Source: Burkholderia territorii (lineage in GTDB: Bacteria; Pseudomonadota; Gammaproteobacteria; Burkholderiales; Burkholderiaceae). Taken from it: DNA of 64,000 nt. Shown here one piece after another: positions 40,510 to 49,471 of this stretch; the stretch's first letter is position 1, and every line of letters begins with the position of its first letter. The notes under the pieces are model-generated. The model was given only the letters and a program-made list of their open reading frames with translations. It searched no databases and was not told the origin of the DNA. The stretch spans positions 868,001-932,000 of the forward strand of contig NZ_CADFEJ010000001.1 of the NCBI RefSeq assembly GCF_902833055.1. The letters run 5' to 3'. The translations under genes and the position numbers were made by a program.

Positions 40510-41451
40510 TCAATCGAAGTTGTACGCCTGGGCGATGTCGATCCCGAGGCTGTTGTTGCGGCCGATGAAGTCGGTCAGGAACTCGTGCAGGCCGCTCTTG
40601 AAGATCCGCTCGACCGACGTGTCGGACAACATCTGCAGAATCTTCGTTGCCGTGTCGTGACACGGGTGTGTCACGCCGTAATCCTTCGCGAGCAGGTTCA
40701 GGCTCGACACGACGCGCCCGTAGCAATAGCGCAGCGAACGCGGCATGCGGCCGTTCAGGATCAGGTAGTCGGCGATGTTCATCGGCTTGTACTGCACGTC
40801 GTACACCCAGCGATACGAACGGTGCGCGGCCACGCAGCGCAGGATCGTCTCCCACTGGTAGTTGTCGAGGATCGTGCCGACGTGCGACACCGACGGCAGC
40901 AGCAGGTGGTATTTCACATCGAGGATCCGCGCGGTGTTGTCGGCCCGCTCGACGAACGCGCCGATCTGTGCGAAATCGAAGATCTCGTTGCGCAGCATCG
41001 TGCTGTAGAAGCTGCCGAGAATGAGCGCGGTTTCGCGCTTCACGCCGTCGAGCACCGCCGGCAGCCCGCTCTCCGGCACCGGCTGCGCGAGCGCCTGGCG
41101 CAGCGCGAGCCACGCGCCGTTCACGCTCTCCCACGCCTCGCGGGTGAGCGCCGTGCGCACCATCCGCGCGTTCGAGCGCGCGGCCTCGATGCACGACAGC
41201 ACGCTCGACGGGTTGTCGCGATCGCGCAGCAGGTAATCGGTCACGGTATCGGCGGCATATGCATCGTATTTCTGACGATAGCCGTCGTCCGCGCCCGAGC
41301 TGACCAGCACCGACGACCATTCGGCCGGCGCGTCGGACGTGCGCGTGAGCGCCATCCGCAGCCCGGCATCGACGATGCGCGCGATGTTCTCCGCGCGCTC
41401 GATATAGCGGTACATCCAGTAGAGACCGCTCGCAGTTCGTCCCAGAAGCAT
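40510..41451 (-). CDS. Alpha-E domain protein (DUF403)
   Basis: All-helical protein of 313 aa of the alpha-E family, named for its conserved glutamates. It starts MLLGRTASGLYWMYRYIERA, matching the second half of the fusion protein at 33150. These proteins always travel with circularly permuted ATP-grasp ligases and transglutaminases, and are thought to be subunits or scaffolds of the ligase. It lies 64 bp after the ATP-grasp gene. No catalytic motif can be assigned. Confidence 0.88.
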   Translation of the reverse strand: MLLGRTASGLYWMYRYIERAENIARIVDAGLRMALTRTSDAPAEWSSVLVSSGADDGYRQKYDAYAADTVTDYLLRDRDNPSSVLSCIEAARSNARMVRTALTREAWESVNGAWLALRQALAQPVPESGLPAVLDGVKRETALILGSFYSTMLRNEIFDFAQIGAFVERADNTARILDVKYHLLLPSVSHVGTILDNYQWETILRCVAAHRSYRWVYDVQYKPMNIADYLILNGRMPRSLRYCYGRVVSSLNLLAKDYGVTHPCHDTATKILQMLSDTSVERIFKSGLHEFLTDFIGRNNSLGIDIAQAYNFD

Positions 41452-41515
41452 CTCGTGTCCACTCCGTCTTCATTCGGTTCGCGCGCCGGCTGCGGCGCGC
41501 GCGGTCGTGCCCGGC

Positions 41516-42931
41516 TCAGTCGGCCAGCACCCAGGTGTCCTTGGTGCCGCCGCCCTGGCTCGAGTTGACGACGAGCGATCCCTCCTGCAGCGCGACACGC
41601 GTGAGCCCGCCCGGCGTGATGCGGATCCGGTCCGACACGAGCACGAACGGCCGCAGGTCGACGTGGCGCGGCGCGAGGCCGGCTTCGGTCAGGATCGGCG
41701 TCGTGGACAACGCCAGCGTGGGTTGCGCGATGTAGTTGGCAGGCCGCGCGCGCAGCTTCGCGGCGAACGCCTCGAGTTCGGCCTTCGATGCGCACGGGCC
41801 GACCAGCATCCCGTAGCCGCCCGAGCCGTGCACTTCCTTCACGACCAGTTCGTCGAGATGGTCGAGCACGTACTTCAGGCTGTCGGCCTCGCCGCAACGC
41901 CAGGTCGGCACGTTCTCCAGCAGCGCCTTGCGGCCCGTGTAGAACTCGACGATCTCCGGCATGTACGAGTAGATCGCCTTGTCGTCGGCGATGCCGGTGC
42001 CGGGCGCGTTCGCGATCGTGATGTTGCCGGCGCGGTAGACGTCCATGATCCCGGCGACGCCGAGCACCGAATCGGGGCGGAACGTGAGCGGATCGAGGAA
42101 CGCGTCGTCGACGCGGCGGTACAGCACGTCGATCGGCCGGAAGCCTTCGGTGGTGCGCATCGCGACGCGGCCGTCGACCACCTGCAGGTCGCTGCCCTCC
42201 ACGAGATGCACGCCCATCTGGTCGGCGAGGAACGAATGTTCGTAGTACGCCGAATTGTGGATGCCGGGCGTGAGCACGGCGATGGTCGGGTTGTCGGCGT
42301 TGCCGCCGGGCGGGCACACGGCCGCGAGCGACTGCCGCAGCATCTGCGGATAGGTCTCGACCGGGCGCACCTTGACCTGCTGGAACAGCTCGGGAAAGAG
42401 CTGCATCATCGTCTCGCGGTTTTCCAGCATGTACGACACGCCCGACGGCGTGCGCGCGTTGTCCTCCAGCACGTAGAACTCGTTCTCGCCGGTGCGCACG
42501 ATGTCGACGCCGATGATGTGCGTGTAAACGTTCCCGGGCGGGCGGAAATCGATCATCTCCGGGATGAACGCCTCGTTGTGCGCGATCAGGTGCTTCGGCA
42601 CGATGCCGGCCCGCACGATCTCCTGGCGGTGATAGATGTCGTCGAGGAACGCGTTGAGCGCCATCACGCGCTGCTCGATGCCGAGCGACAGCCGGCTCCA
42701 TTCCGCACCCGAGATGATCCTCGGCACGATGTCGAACGGAATCAGCCGCTCGGCGGCCTGCGCGTCGCCGTACACGGCGAACGTGATGCCCGTCCTGCGG
42801 AACACGCCTTCCGCATCGTGGGCCTTCTGGGCGAGGCTCGCAGGATTCTGCGTGTCGAGCCATTGCTTGAGGCGCGCGTAAGGCGCCCTCACCATGTCGC
42901 CGGATTGCAGCATTTCATCGAATGGCTTCAT
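41516..42931 (-). CDS. Circularly permuted ATP-grasp protein (DUF404/DUF407)
   Basis: Ligase-like protein of 471 aa. The opening MKPFDEMLQSGDMVRAPYAR and the LTPGIHNSAYYEHSFLADQM, RVDDAFLDPLTFRPDSVLGV and VVKEVHGSGGYGMLVGP segments are typical of this permuted ATP-grasp family; the last corresponds to the ATP-binding lysine and glycine-rich loop. It should use ATP to form an amide bond through an acyl-phosphate. The ATG at 42931 has GGAGAAGAG upstream, the best ribosome binding site in the cluster. It is therefore likely the first gene of the minus-strand operon running to 32107. Confidence 0.9.
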   Translation of the reverse strand: MKPFDEMLQSGDMVRAPYARLKQWLDTQNPASLAQKAHDAEGVFRRTGITFAVYGDAQAAERLIPFDIVPRIISGAEWSRLSLGIEQRVMALNAFLDDIYHRQEIVRAGIVPKHLIAHNEAFIPEMIDFRPPGNVYTHIIGVDIVRTGENEFYVLEDNARTPSGVSYMLENRETMMQLFPELFQQVKVRPVETYPQMLRQSLAAVCPPGGNADNPTIAVLTPGIHNSAYYEHSFLADQMGVHLVEGSDLQVVDGRVAMRTTEGFRPIDVLYRRVDDAFLDPLTFRPDSVLGVAGIMDVYRAGNITIANAPGTGIADDKAIYSYMPEIVEFYTGRKALLENVPTWRCGEADSLKYVLDHLDELVVKEVHGSGGYGMLVGPCASKAELEAFAAKLRARPANYIAQPTLALSTTPILTEAGLAPRHVDLRPFVLVSDRIRITPGGLTRVALQEGSLVVNSSQGGGTKDTWVLAD

Positions 42932-43630
42932 CGATCTCTTCTCCGTCGATCGTTTTCCCCGGCATTGCGCATGCCGGACCGGCGTATTCGCTATCTTGCA
43001 AGGAACGTGCCTTGCGATATCCCCTCAGGTCCTCCCTTGTGTCGCGCGCGCCCCGCACACCGCTGCGGCACGCCGCACCACCATGGTGCAGCGCGTGACG
43101 CAACACGCGCCAGACGCGTGCGATGACGCTCCCGCCGCTCCTGCGGCACCGTGCCTGCCAGCATGGTTCCCCTGCGTGTCACGATTGTGCAATCTGCACT
43201 GCACCAATCCTTTCCCTGGCAGCGCGCTTGCCCATGCTCGCGTTGCCGCAGCGCAGCGAACCGCGACACGGCATCGGCGACCCGTCGCGACAGCCCCGCC
43301 TGCACCGCGGCGGGGAGTGCGCCACATCCTTCGGTTGCCCGGGCGGAACAGCGGAAAGGCGGGCCGGCGCACGCGGTGCGCGGCCGGCCCTGGGGGAAGT
43401 ACCGTCTGCGGCAGGTCGGGCAATTCGACGCGGTGAACCAACCGGTTAGCCGGGTCCGGCACCTCAAACGTATGCAGCCGTAATGTCGCCGACAACGCCC
43501 ATGCATATTTCGACTGACACCGATCGAAAAAAAACATCGGCCCGCATGCGCAAGGCGCGGTACGCTACAAAACCGGTTCAGTGAAACGGCGCCGCCCTTC
43601 CGGCGCCGACTATAAAAAGCGAAGATCGAA
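42932..43630. promoter_or_regulatory. Divergent spacer between the ATP-grasp operon and a LysR gene
   Basis: 699 bp with no credible gene. The left part must hold the promoter for the ATP-grasp operon. Near the LysR gene, the perfect stem CGGCGCCG (43587-43594) and CGGCGCCG (43601-43608) with a 6-nt loop lies just before TATAAAAAG. It would form a hairpin in the LysR leader or serve as an operator. Confidence 0.45.
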
Positions 43631-44626
43631 ATGGAAGCAAAGTGGCTGGAAGATTTCCTGAGCCTTGCGGATACCAAGAGCTTTTCCCGCGCCGCACGTC
43701 ATCGGCACCTCACGCAGTCGGCATTCAGCAGACGAATCGCCTCACTCGAAACATGGATGGACGCGAAGCTGGTCGATCGCAGCATCAACCCGATCGCGCT
43801 GACGCCGGCCGGCCAGATGTTCCGCGGGCTGGCCGCCGACATCCTGCGAAGCATGTATGCGGCACGCAACCTCGTGAACGGCTACGACCAGTTCGCGGCA
43901 AGCGACCAGGTCGTGCGCTTCGCCGTCGCGCATACGCTCGTGTTCACGCTGTTTCCCGAATGGCTGAAGCAGTTGAACGGCGAGGTCGGCCACGTGACCG
44001 CGCGCGTCAACGCGGTGAACGTGCCCGAAGGCGTGCAGCAGCTCGTCGAAGGTGAATGCGACCTGTTGCTCGGCTATCACCATCCGCAACTGCCGATCGT
44101 GCTGGATCCGAACCATTTCCCGTTCATCACGCTCGGCGTCGAGCGGATCCTGCCGGTGTCGACGCCGGATGCGCGCGGCAAGCCGGTGTTCGAACTGCCC
44201 GGCACACCGGACGCACCGCTGCCGCTCCTCGCGTATTCGTCGGGCGCGTTCCTCGGGAACGTCGTCGAGATGCTGCTGCTCAACGCGTCCGAATCGTATG
44301 CGCTGCACCGCTGCTTCGAGACGCACATGTCCGAGGCATTGAAGGGAATGGTCGTGGCCGGGCACGGGATCGGCTGGCTGCCCGAAAGCTGCGTGGCGAA
44401 GGAACTCGCGGACGGTTCGCTCGTTCGCGCGGGCTCGGCGGACTGGATCACCGAGCTCGAGATTCGCCTGTACCGGTCCGCGCGCAAACGCGGGCTGGCA
44501 GCCGAACAGTTGTGGACCTACATCATGAATCGGCCGCGCGTCGCGGCCGACGCCGCCCGCGCGACCGGGCAGTCGACCGAGCCTGTCGTGCGCGTCGCGC
44601 GCCGCAGCGTCGGCGGCAGCCGGTAA
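43631..44626 (+). CDS. LysR-family regulator (HypT-like N-terminus)
   Basis: LysR-type regulator of 331 aa. The N-terminal helix-turn-helix reads WLEDFLSLADTKSFSRAARH and QSAFSRRIASLETWMDAKLV (residues about 5-48). This resembles the oxidant-responsive YjiE/HypT branch, where an FSRRI segment is typical. The effector domain runs from about residue 92 to 300, and the last 30 residues are Arg/Ala-rich. It is divergent from the ATP-grasp/transglutaminase operon across 700 bp, so it may control it, but the distance leaves this open. Confidence 0.85.
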   Translation: MEAKWLEDFLSLADTKSFSRAARHRHLTQSAFSRRIASLETWMDAKLVDRSINPIALTPAGQMFRGLAADILRSMYAARNLVNGYDQFAASDQVVRFAVAHTLVFTLFPEWLKQLNGEVGHVTARVNAVNVPEGVQQLVEGECDLLLGYHHPQLPIVLDPNHFPFITLGVERILPVSTPDARGKPVFELPGTPDAPLPLLAYSSGAFLGNVVEMLLLNASESYALHRCFETHMSEALKGMVVAGHGIGWLPESCVAKELADGSLVRAGSADWITELEIRLYRSARKRGLAAEQLWTYIMNRPRVAADAARATGQSTEPVVRVARRSVGGSR

Positions 44627-44660
44627 CGCTTCTCACCGTCCGTCATCGCCCGACTCGACT

Positions 44661-44694
44661 GAACGCCGCGCGGATTGCATTCCGCGCGGCGTTC
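44661..44694 (+). terminator. Long hairpin after the LysR gene
   Basis: The perfect 14-bp stem GAACGCCGCGCGGA (44661-44674) and TCCGCGCGGCGTTC (44681-44694) closes a 6-nt loop, 34 bp after the LysR stop. Only a short GGTTATT follows instead of a clean T-run. Termination is the best reading given its position. Confidence 0.7.
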
Positions 44695-44699
44695 GGTTA

Positions 44700-45273
44700 T
44701 TACGCCCGCCGGCGCGAAGCATTTTCCGATCCTGCTTCCACTTCAATATACGTTCCGCACGCCCGATCAATTCCATAAATCGCCAAACGTTTGCGAATCC
44801 GGGCAAATCGCCGATTCAGATGACGGAAATAACCTGTTACACAACACATCAAAAGTTTCGATTTTCATGTAACGACATTCTCGCCGAAAAAGGTCATGTC
44901 GGCGTCATGGACTTATCTCATCTGTACTTCAGGATTCATCGAGACGTCTCGATGACAGAGGCAACTCTTCCTTTTATCAGTCGTTATTTTTCGGCACAAA
45001 CTTCGGTACCACTTACGTCCGAAATTTGCGAACTGGTCATCGCTACCGGTGAGCAAATTTCATGTTCGGCAATATCGACTTTGTTCAGTGTTGAACCATT
45101 TCGTCGAATTAGTCCCAATCCTATTTAAATAAGACATTTAAAACGTGTTCCGTTCGGGCCACACGCGATTGTTTGTTCAAAACCCATCGTGTATCAATAG
45201 CATGTCTTGAAAAGAACGCCGTAATTTCAGATCGGAATAAATGTGCTGCCAGCGATTTCGGATGGAGGTTGGA
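44700..45273. promoter_or_regulatory. AT-rich control region upstream of the pga locus
   Basis: About 570 bp with no credible gene. By hand count 44761-45120 is about 44% G+C, far below the surrounding DNA. It includes the 20-bp palindrome listed separately. The composition and position suggest a long regulated promoter, possibly bound by an H-NS-like silencer. A 102-codon reading frame at 44820-45128 has no recognisable features and atypical codon use. Confidence 0.6.
44936..44955. promoter_or_regulatory. 20-bp perfect palindrome, candidate operator of the pga locus
   Basis: TCATCGAGACGTCTCGATGA is fully self-complementary, with no unpaired centre. It lies about 320 bp upstream of the first gene of the pga locus, inside the AT-rich region. 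The binding protein is unknown; no regulator gene is encoded between it and the locus. Confidence 0.65.
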
Positions 45274-45699
45274 ATGTCTTCGTCGTTCGAACAGCATGCT
45301 CGCCCGCTCCTCGGCATCGCCGTATCCATGCTCTGCATCCATGCCGTGGCCCAGACCCAGGTCCCGACACCGCCGTCGTCCGACGCCGATGCCGGCCGAT
45401 ACGTGATTTCGTATATCTGCGGCGACGCGCGAATCGACGGCACGGCACCGCTTCCGCCGGATGGCCGTCCGTACAACCTCGGCGTGTCGTTCGTATCGGG
45501 CCCGAACGGGCAGCCGCTGTCGAACGTGCAGGTCCGGCTGCGGCGGCACGGCCGCGTGCTCGTCGAATTCAAGGCGACGGGGTCACGCTGTCTGTTCAGC
45601 GTGCCCGATGCAAGTTACCGGGTCGAGGGAACCTATCAGGGATCCACCCAGTTCGCGGTCGTCGAAACAGGTGCGCTCACCACGCAGTTGCGCTGGTGA
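45274..45699 (+). CDS. Secreted small beta-sandwich protein of the pga locus
   Basis: Exported protein of 141 aa. ATG 45274 has GGAGGTTGGA directly upstream and is preferred to an earlier in-frame ATG. The signal peptide is ARPLLGIAVSMLCIHAVAQ. The mature part (GVSFVSGPNGQPLSNVQVRL, then FSVPDASYRVEGTY) looks like a single carboxypeptidase-regulatory/CNA-B-type beta-sandwich. Two cysteines (in YICGDARI and GSRCLFS) could form a disulfide. I do not recognise a named family. As first gene before pgaA, it may bind or guide the exopolysaccharide in the periplasm. Confidence 0.65.
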   Translation: MSSSFEQHARPLLGIAVSMLCIHAVAQTQVPTPPSSDADAGRYVISYICGDARIDGTAPLPPDGRPYNLGVSFVSGPNGQPLSNVQVRLRRHGRVLVEFKATGSRCLFSVPDASYRVEGTYQGSTQFAVVETGALTTQLRW

Positions 45700-45773
45700 A
45701 CGCGGCCCGATCCGCGTGGCGATGGCACGCACTCGCGTCGTGCACACGCAACCCATCGATCGAGGAGGATTGA

Positions 45774-46532
45774 ATGACTCGTGCAGAACGACCGGACGGC
45801 TCGCCCGTCCGTCAGCCGAAGCCCGCGTGGGGCCCCGGAAAGAATGCGGCACTCAGCATCATTGCGTTTGCCGCGATCTTCGGCGGCTTCGCCTACGTCG
45901 AGCGGGACGCGAGAGTCGGTCATGCAACCGTGACGCACGATATCGCCGACATGATCGGCACCGCCGTCGGCAAGTATCGCAACGCCATCACGGCCGCGAC
46001 GCTCGACACCGCCGGCGCGGCGTCGAGCGTCGCCCCGGCCGAACCGGTGACGCCTTCCGTGGCGGGCACTCCGCCTGCGTCGGCAACGCCTGCGATGTCG
46101 GCCGCGGCAGAACCGAACGCGCCGCCCCGGACGACCGCCCGCCCCGCCACGCAACATCCGCGCCGTGCGCATGCGCCGTCCACGGCGCTCGCGGCCAATG
46201 CGCAGGCCGCATCGGCGAGCAGCCGCGCCGCGCGCCCAGGCGACACGCACCGGACGTCACGTTCGCAGACGCTGGCCCGCATGAAAAAACACACCGACCC
46301 CGCGCCGCGACGAGAGCCGCAATCGTATATCGCCGACTCGGCGCACATGGAGGCCACCAGCGTCACGCGCGACGAACTGGAGGGCGCGCGCGCACTGGCG
46401 AAGGCGCGCTGGTGCGCACGGATCGACGAATGGAATTGCGTGGAGCAGAACGCGAGCCGCGCGCTCGCCATCGACCCGACGAACAGCGAATCGCGCGCGC
46501 TGCTTGGACAAGCGATCCGTAACCGCCTGTGA
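45774..46532 (+). CDS. Single-pass membrane protein with TPR-like C-terminus
   Basis: Protein of 252 aa. A short cytoplasmic N-terminus leads into one transmembrane helix (ALSIIAFAAIFGGFAYV, about residues 26-42). An Ala/Pro/Thr/Arg-rich periplasmic linker spans about 75-185. The C-terminal domain (LAKARWCARIDEWNCVEQNA, ALAIDPTNSESRALLGQAI) looks like one or two TPR-type helical repeats with a Cys pair. No enzyme motif is visible. Its position between the secreted protein and pgaA suggests an accessory of the polysaccharide export machinery. Confidence 0.65.
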   Translation: MTRAERPDGSPVRQPKPAWGPGKNAALSIIAFAAIFGGFAYVERDARVGHATVTHDIADMIGTAVGKYRNAITAATLDTAGAASSVAPAEPVTPSVAGTPPASATPAMSAAAEPNAPPRTTARPATQHPRRAHAPSTALAANAQAASASSRAARPGDTHRTSRSQTLARMKKHTDPAPRREPQSYIADSAHMEATSVTRDELEGARALAKARWCARIDEWNCVEQNASRALAIDPTNSESRALLGQAIRNRL

Positions 46533-46636
46533 ACCGGCCGGATGCCGTCGGGCCTCGCTGCCCGGCAGCCCGACGACCGGCGACACGCATCGTCGGGCGT
46601 GCAACCGATGTGACCGTTTCAGAGTGAGGAGACATC

Positions 46637-49456
46637 GTGGCTAACAATCGTAGACAACAATGCACCACCGCCGCTCCGTCCAACCGACGGATCCTCCTGC
46701 ATGCGCCATTGCTGTTGCTGCTCGTCGCGTCCGGCTCCTGTCTTGCCGCCGAAGGCGACGCGGACCCGCGCGGCGCAAGCGAAATCGCCGGGACGCGCGG
46801 CGCAAGCGAAATCGCCGGGACGCGCGGCGCGTCGGACGCGCCGCCGCCCGACATGCAACCGACGGCGGCGTCACTGGATATTGCGCAGGGTCGCAACGCG
46901 CTGCCCCCGCAAGCGCCGACGCCGATCGCGCAGGCGTCGGATGCGTCGATGCAGCTCGCGCAGGTGTCCGACCCGCAACCGCAGACGATGCCGACCACGG
47001 TCGTGGTGGATCCAAACGCCGCGCAACCGGGCGAACCGGCGCCGGACGCACAGGCGTCGAGCGCACCGATCCGGCTCGCCCAGGCGACCGATACCGCGCC
47101 GACGCCGAATGCCCCGGTGCAGCTTGCCCAGCCGCCCGACTCTGCGCCGTCGAACACGCCGGCCCCGAGCGCGCAGCCGTCGGACGTGCCGATCGGTATC
47201 GCGCAGGCCGCGAATCCGCAGCCACCCGACACACCGGCGCAAGCCGCCGCGGCAACGTCCGGCACACCGGCGACCGCGTCCGCAGCCGGCCCCGCGCATG
47301 CATCGGAGCCGCAGCGGCAACCAGCGCAACTCGCACAGGCCGCGCCCACCGCACCGCCGAACGCGCCGACGCAAACCGCGCAGGCATCCGGCACGCCGAT
47401 GCCGGGCTCGCCCGCGCCCGTCACCCCGACCCAGAGCTCGCCACCCGCGCCGTCCGCGACGCCGAATTCGCAGACGCCCGGCGCGCAGCTACCGGGCGAG
47501 CCGACGCAACGATCGCAAGGCCCCGACGTCGAAGCGCCGAATGCCCAGGCGCCGAATCTGCGTACCGCCGACGTGCCGACCGTTCGCAACGACGTGTTCG
47601 GCCTCGCGGCGAGCGGCGGCGCGATCAAGGCGCTCGAAGAAGCGAAGGCACGGCCCGATGCGTTCTCCGCCGTCGACGTCGCGCAGCTGGAGGAACTGTC
47701 GATCCGCCAGCAGGTGCGCGGCGGACGCGACAAGTCCCGCTCGATGACGAGTGCCGATCGCTTCGACGGCATCGACAGCGCACTGCGCGCGGCGGACGAC
47801 CTCGACAAGCGGATGCCCGCGACGCCGGAATATTCGCCGGTCAGGACGGCGCTCGCGGGCGATCGCACGGTCGCGTATGCGGCGCGCGGCGACATGACGA
47901 AGGCCGTCACCACGTTCGAGACGATTCCGCCCGACGCGGAAATCTCGATCGACGCGCTGGCCGCCGTCGGGGACGCCTATCTGTACCTGAGCGAACCGGC
48001 GAAGGCGAACGTCGTATACCAGCGCGCGCTGAAGCAGGCGACCGCGGCGCCGACCGACCGCGCGACCCGCGGCTTCCAGTACGGCGCGCGCACGCGTGCG
48101 ATCGAGCTGCGCGAAGGGCTGTTCTGGTCATACGTCGACCAGGGGCGCGCGGCGGAGGCGAAACAGGTGCTCGACGACATCGGCAAGTCGCTGCCGCCGG
48201 CCAAGGAGGTGCGCAACTACGGTCCGGAAGAAAGCGACTTTCTGCGCTACTACCGGCTGCGCGCGCAGTACCTGATCTACACGGGCCACGTCGACGAAGG
48301 GATCGCCGCGCTCGAGCAGCTCGAGCAACAGGTACCGTTCAACGCGGAGGTCCGTGCCGCGCACGCGGACGCGGTGTCGGGTCAGTCGCATCCGCGCCAG
48401 GCGATCGCGATGTATCGCGCGTCGCTGACCGATCACCCGGACAGCGTCGAAATGCTCGCCGGCCTCGGCCGGGCGGCGCTCGTGGCGGACGACTACGCGA
48501 CCGCGAAGTACGTCGACCAGACCGTCGACAACGTATTCCCCGACAGCGGTGCCGTGCGCGGTTTCAAGCGCGACTACAAGGCATACCGCAGCCCGGTGTT
48601 CACGACCGACCTGAGTTACGAGCACGGCAACAGCGCGCTGGCCGACAACAGCTTCACGTCCGACAGCTATGTGTACTCGCAACCGTTCGGCGACAACTGG
48701 CGCGTCTTCTCGCACACGTTCTTCGGCTATGCGCAGACCGACTCCGGCAACATCAAGCGCACGCGCACGGGCGTCGGCGGCGACTACCGGCACGGGCCGC
48801 TCACCGTGCAGGGCGAGGTCACGCGCTCGTTCGGCTCGGACGGCCGCACCGGCGGCCGCGGGTCGATCGCATATGCGCTGAACGACTACTGGACGGTCAG
48901 CGCCGGGCTCGACACCAACGACAACTCGCTGCCGTGGAAGGCCTATGCCGCGCACATCTGGGGCCGCTCGGCGAACGTCTCGGTCGTGTATCGCCAGAAC
49001 GACCGTCGCGAGGTCAAGCTGAGCTACGGCGTGAGCCGGTACAGCGACTCGAACCTGCATCAGGAAATCACGGCAACCGCCACGCAGCGCGTGTACACGT
49101 CCGCCAACCAGCTCGTCAACGTATCGCTGGATCTCGGCACCGACAGCAACACGCGTAACGACGCGCCCTACTTCAGCCCCGGCCGCGACTACGCGGCCGC
49201 GTCGACCGTCATGCACCAGCTGACGCTGTGGAAGAAGGGTGACATGTCGCTCCAGCAGCGCCTGTCGGCGTCGGGCGGCGTGTACAACGAGCGCGGCTTC
49301 GGCAGCAGCCCGCTGTGGAGCGCGCGTCTCGAGCACGCATGGACGTTCAAGCACGACATCACGCTGAGCTATGGCATCGAAGTCAGCAGCCACGCGTATG
49401 ACGGCCAGCGCGAGCGCTCGGAAACCGGCTTCCTGTCAGTCAATCTGCCGTTCTAG
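46637..49456 (+). CDS. pgaA: Poly-beta-1,6-N-acetylglucosamine export porin with long disordered N-terminal region
   Basis: Outer-membrane export protein of 939 aa, longer than E. coli PgaA (about 807). A signal peptide (about 18-38, LLHAPLLLLLVASGSCLAAE) is followed by a Pro/Ala/Gln-rich disordered region (about 45-315) built on degenerate IAQ/LAQ-x-SD units. A TPR superhelix at about 318-640 would bind deacetylated polymer. A beta-barrel begins at about 650 (VFTTDLSYEHGNSALADNSF) and ends FLSVNLPF with the terminal Phe needed for barrel insertion. Translation starts at GTG 46637 with GAGGAG upstream. It is followed 15 bp later by pgaB. Confidence 0.9.
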   Translation: MANNRRQQCTTAAPSNRRILLHAPLLLLLVASGSCLAAEGDADPRGASEIAGTRGASEIAGTRGASDAPPPDMQPTAASLDIAQGRNALPPQAPTPIAQASDASMQLAQVSDPQPQTMPTTVVVDPNAAQPGEPAPDAQASSAPIRLAQATDTAPTPNAPVQLAQPPDSAPSNTPAPSAQPSDVPIGIAQAANPQPPDTPAQAAAATSGTPATASAAGPAHASEPQRQPAQLAQAAPTAPPNAPTQTAQASGTPMPGSPAPVTPTQSSPPAPSATPNSQTPGAQLPGEPTQRSQGPDVEAPNAQAPNLRTADVPTVRNDVFGLAASGGAIKALEEAKARPDAFSAVDVAQLEELSIRQQVRGGRDKSRSMTSADRFDGIDSALRAADDLDKRMPATPEYSPVRTALAGDRTVAYAARGDMTKAVTTFETIPPDAEISIDALAAVGDAYLYLSEPAKANVVYQRALKQATAAPTDRATRGFQYGARTRAIELREGLFWSYVDQGRAAEAKQVLDDIGKSLPPAKEVRNYGPEESDFLRYYRLRAQYLIYTGHVDEGIAALEQLEQQVPFNAEVRAAHADAVSGQSHPRQAIAMYRASLTDHPDSVEMLAGLGRAALVADDYATAKYVDQTVDNVFPDSGAVRGFKRDYKAYRSPVFTTDLSYEHGNSALADNSFTSDSYVYSQPFGDNWRVFSHTFFGYAQTDSGNIKRTRTGVGGDYRHGPLTVQGEVTRSFGSDGRTGGRGSIAYALNDYWTVSAGLDTNDNSLPWKAYAAHIWGRSANVSVVYRQNDRREVKLSYGVSRYSDSNLHQEITATATQRVYTSANQLVNVSLDLGTDSNTRNDAPYFSPGRDYAAASTVMHQLTLWKKGDMSLQQRLSASGGVYNERGFGSSPLWSARLEHAWTFKHDITLSYGIEVSSHAYDGQRERSETGFLSVNLPF
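46772..46825 (+). repeat. 27-bp tandem duplication in pgaA
   Basis: Two exact head-to-tail copies (46772-46798, 46799-46825) encode GASEIAGTR twice, directly after the signal peptide region; a third partial GAS follows. It keeps the reading frame, so its length can vary without inactivating the gene. Confidence 0.9.
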
Positions 49457-49471
49457 CAAGGAGTTCGCGTA

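Noticed and set aside
35615-40660. A 1681-codon open frame on the plus strand opposite the ATP-grasp/transglutaminase genes
   Set aside because: It is antisense to well-supported genes, is Arg/His/Glu-rich with no domain, and is a typical third-position shadow in GC-rich DNA.
44820-45128. A 102-codon open frame in the AT-rich region before the pga locus
   Set aside because: No ribosome binding site, no family features and codon use unlike the neighbours; better explained as regulatory DNA.
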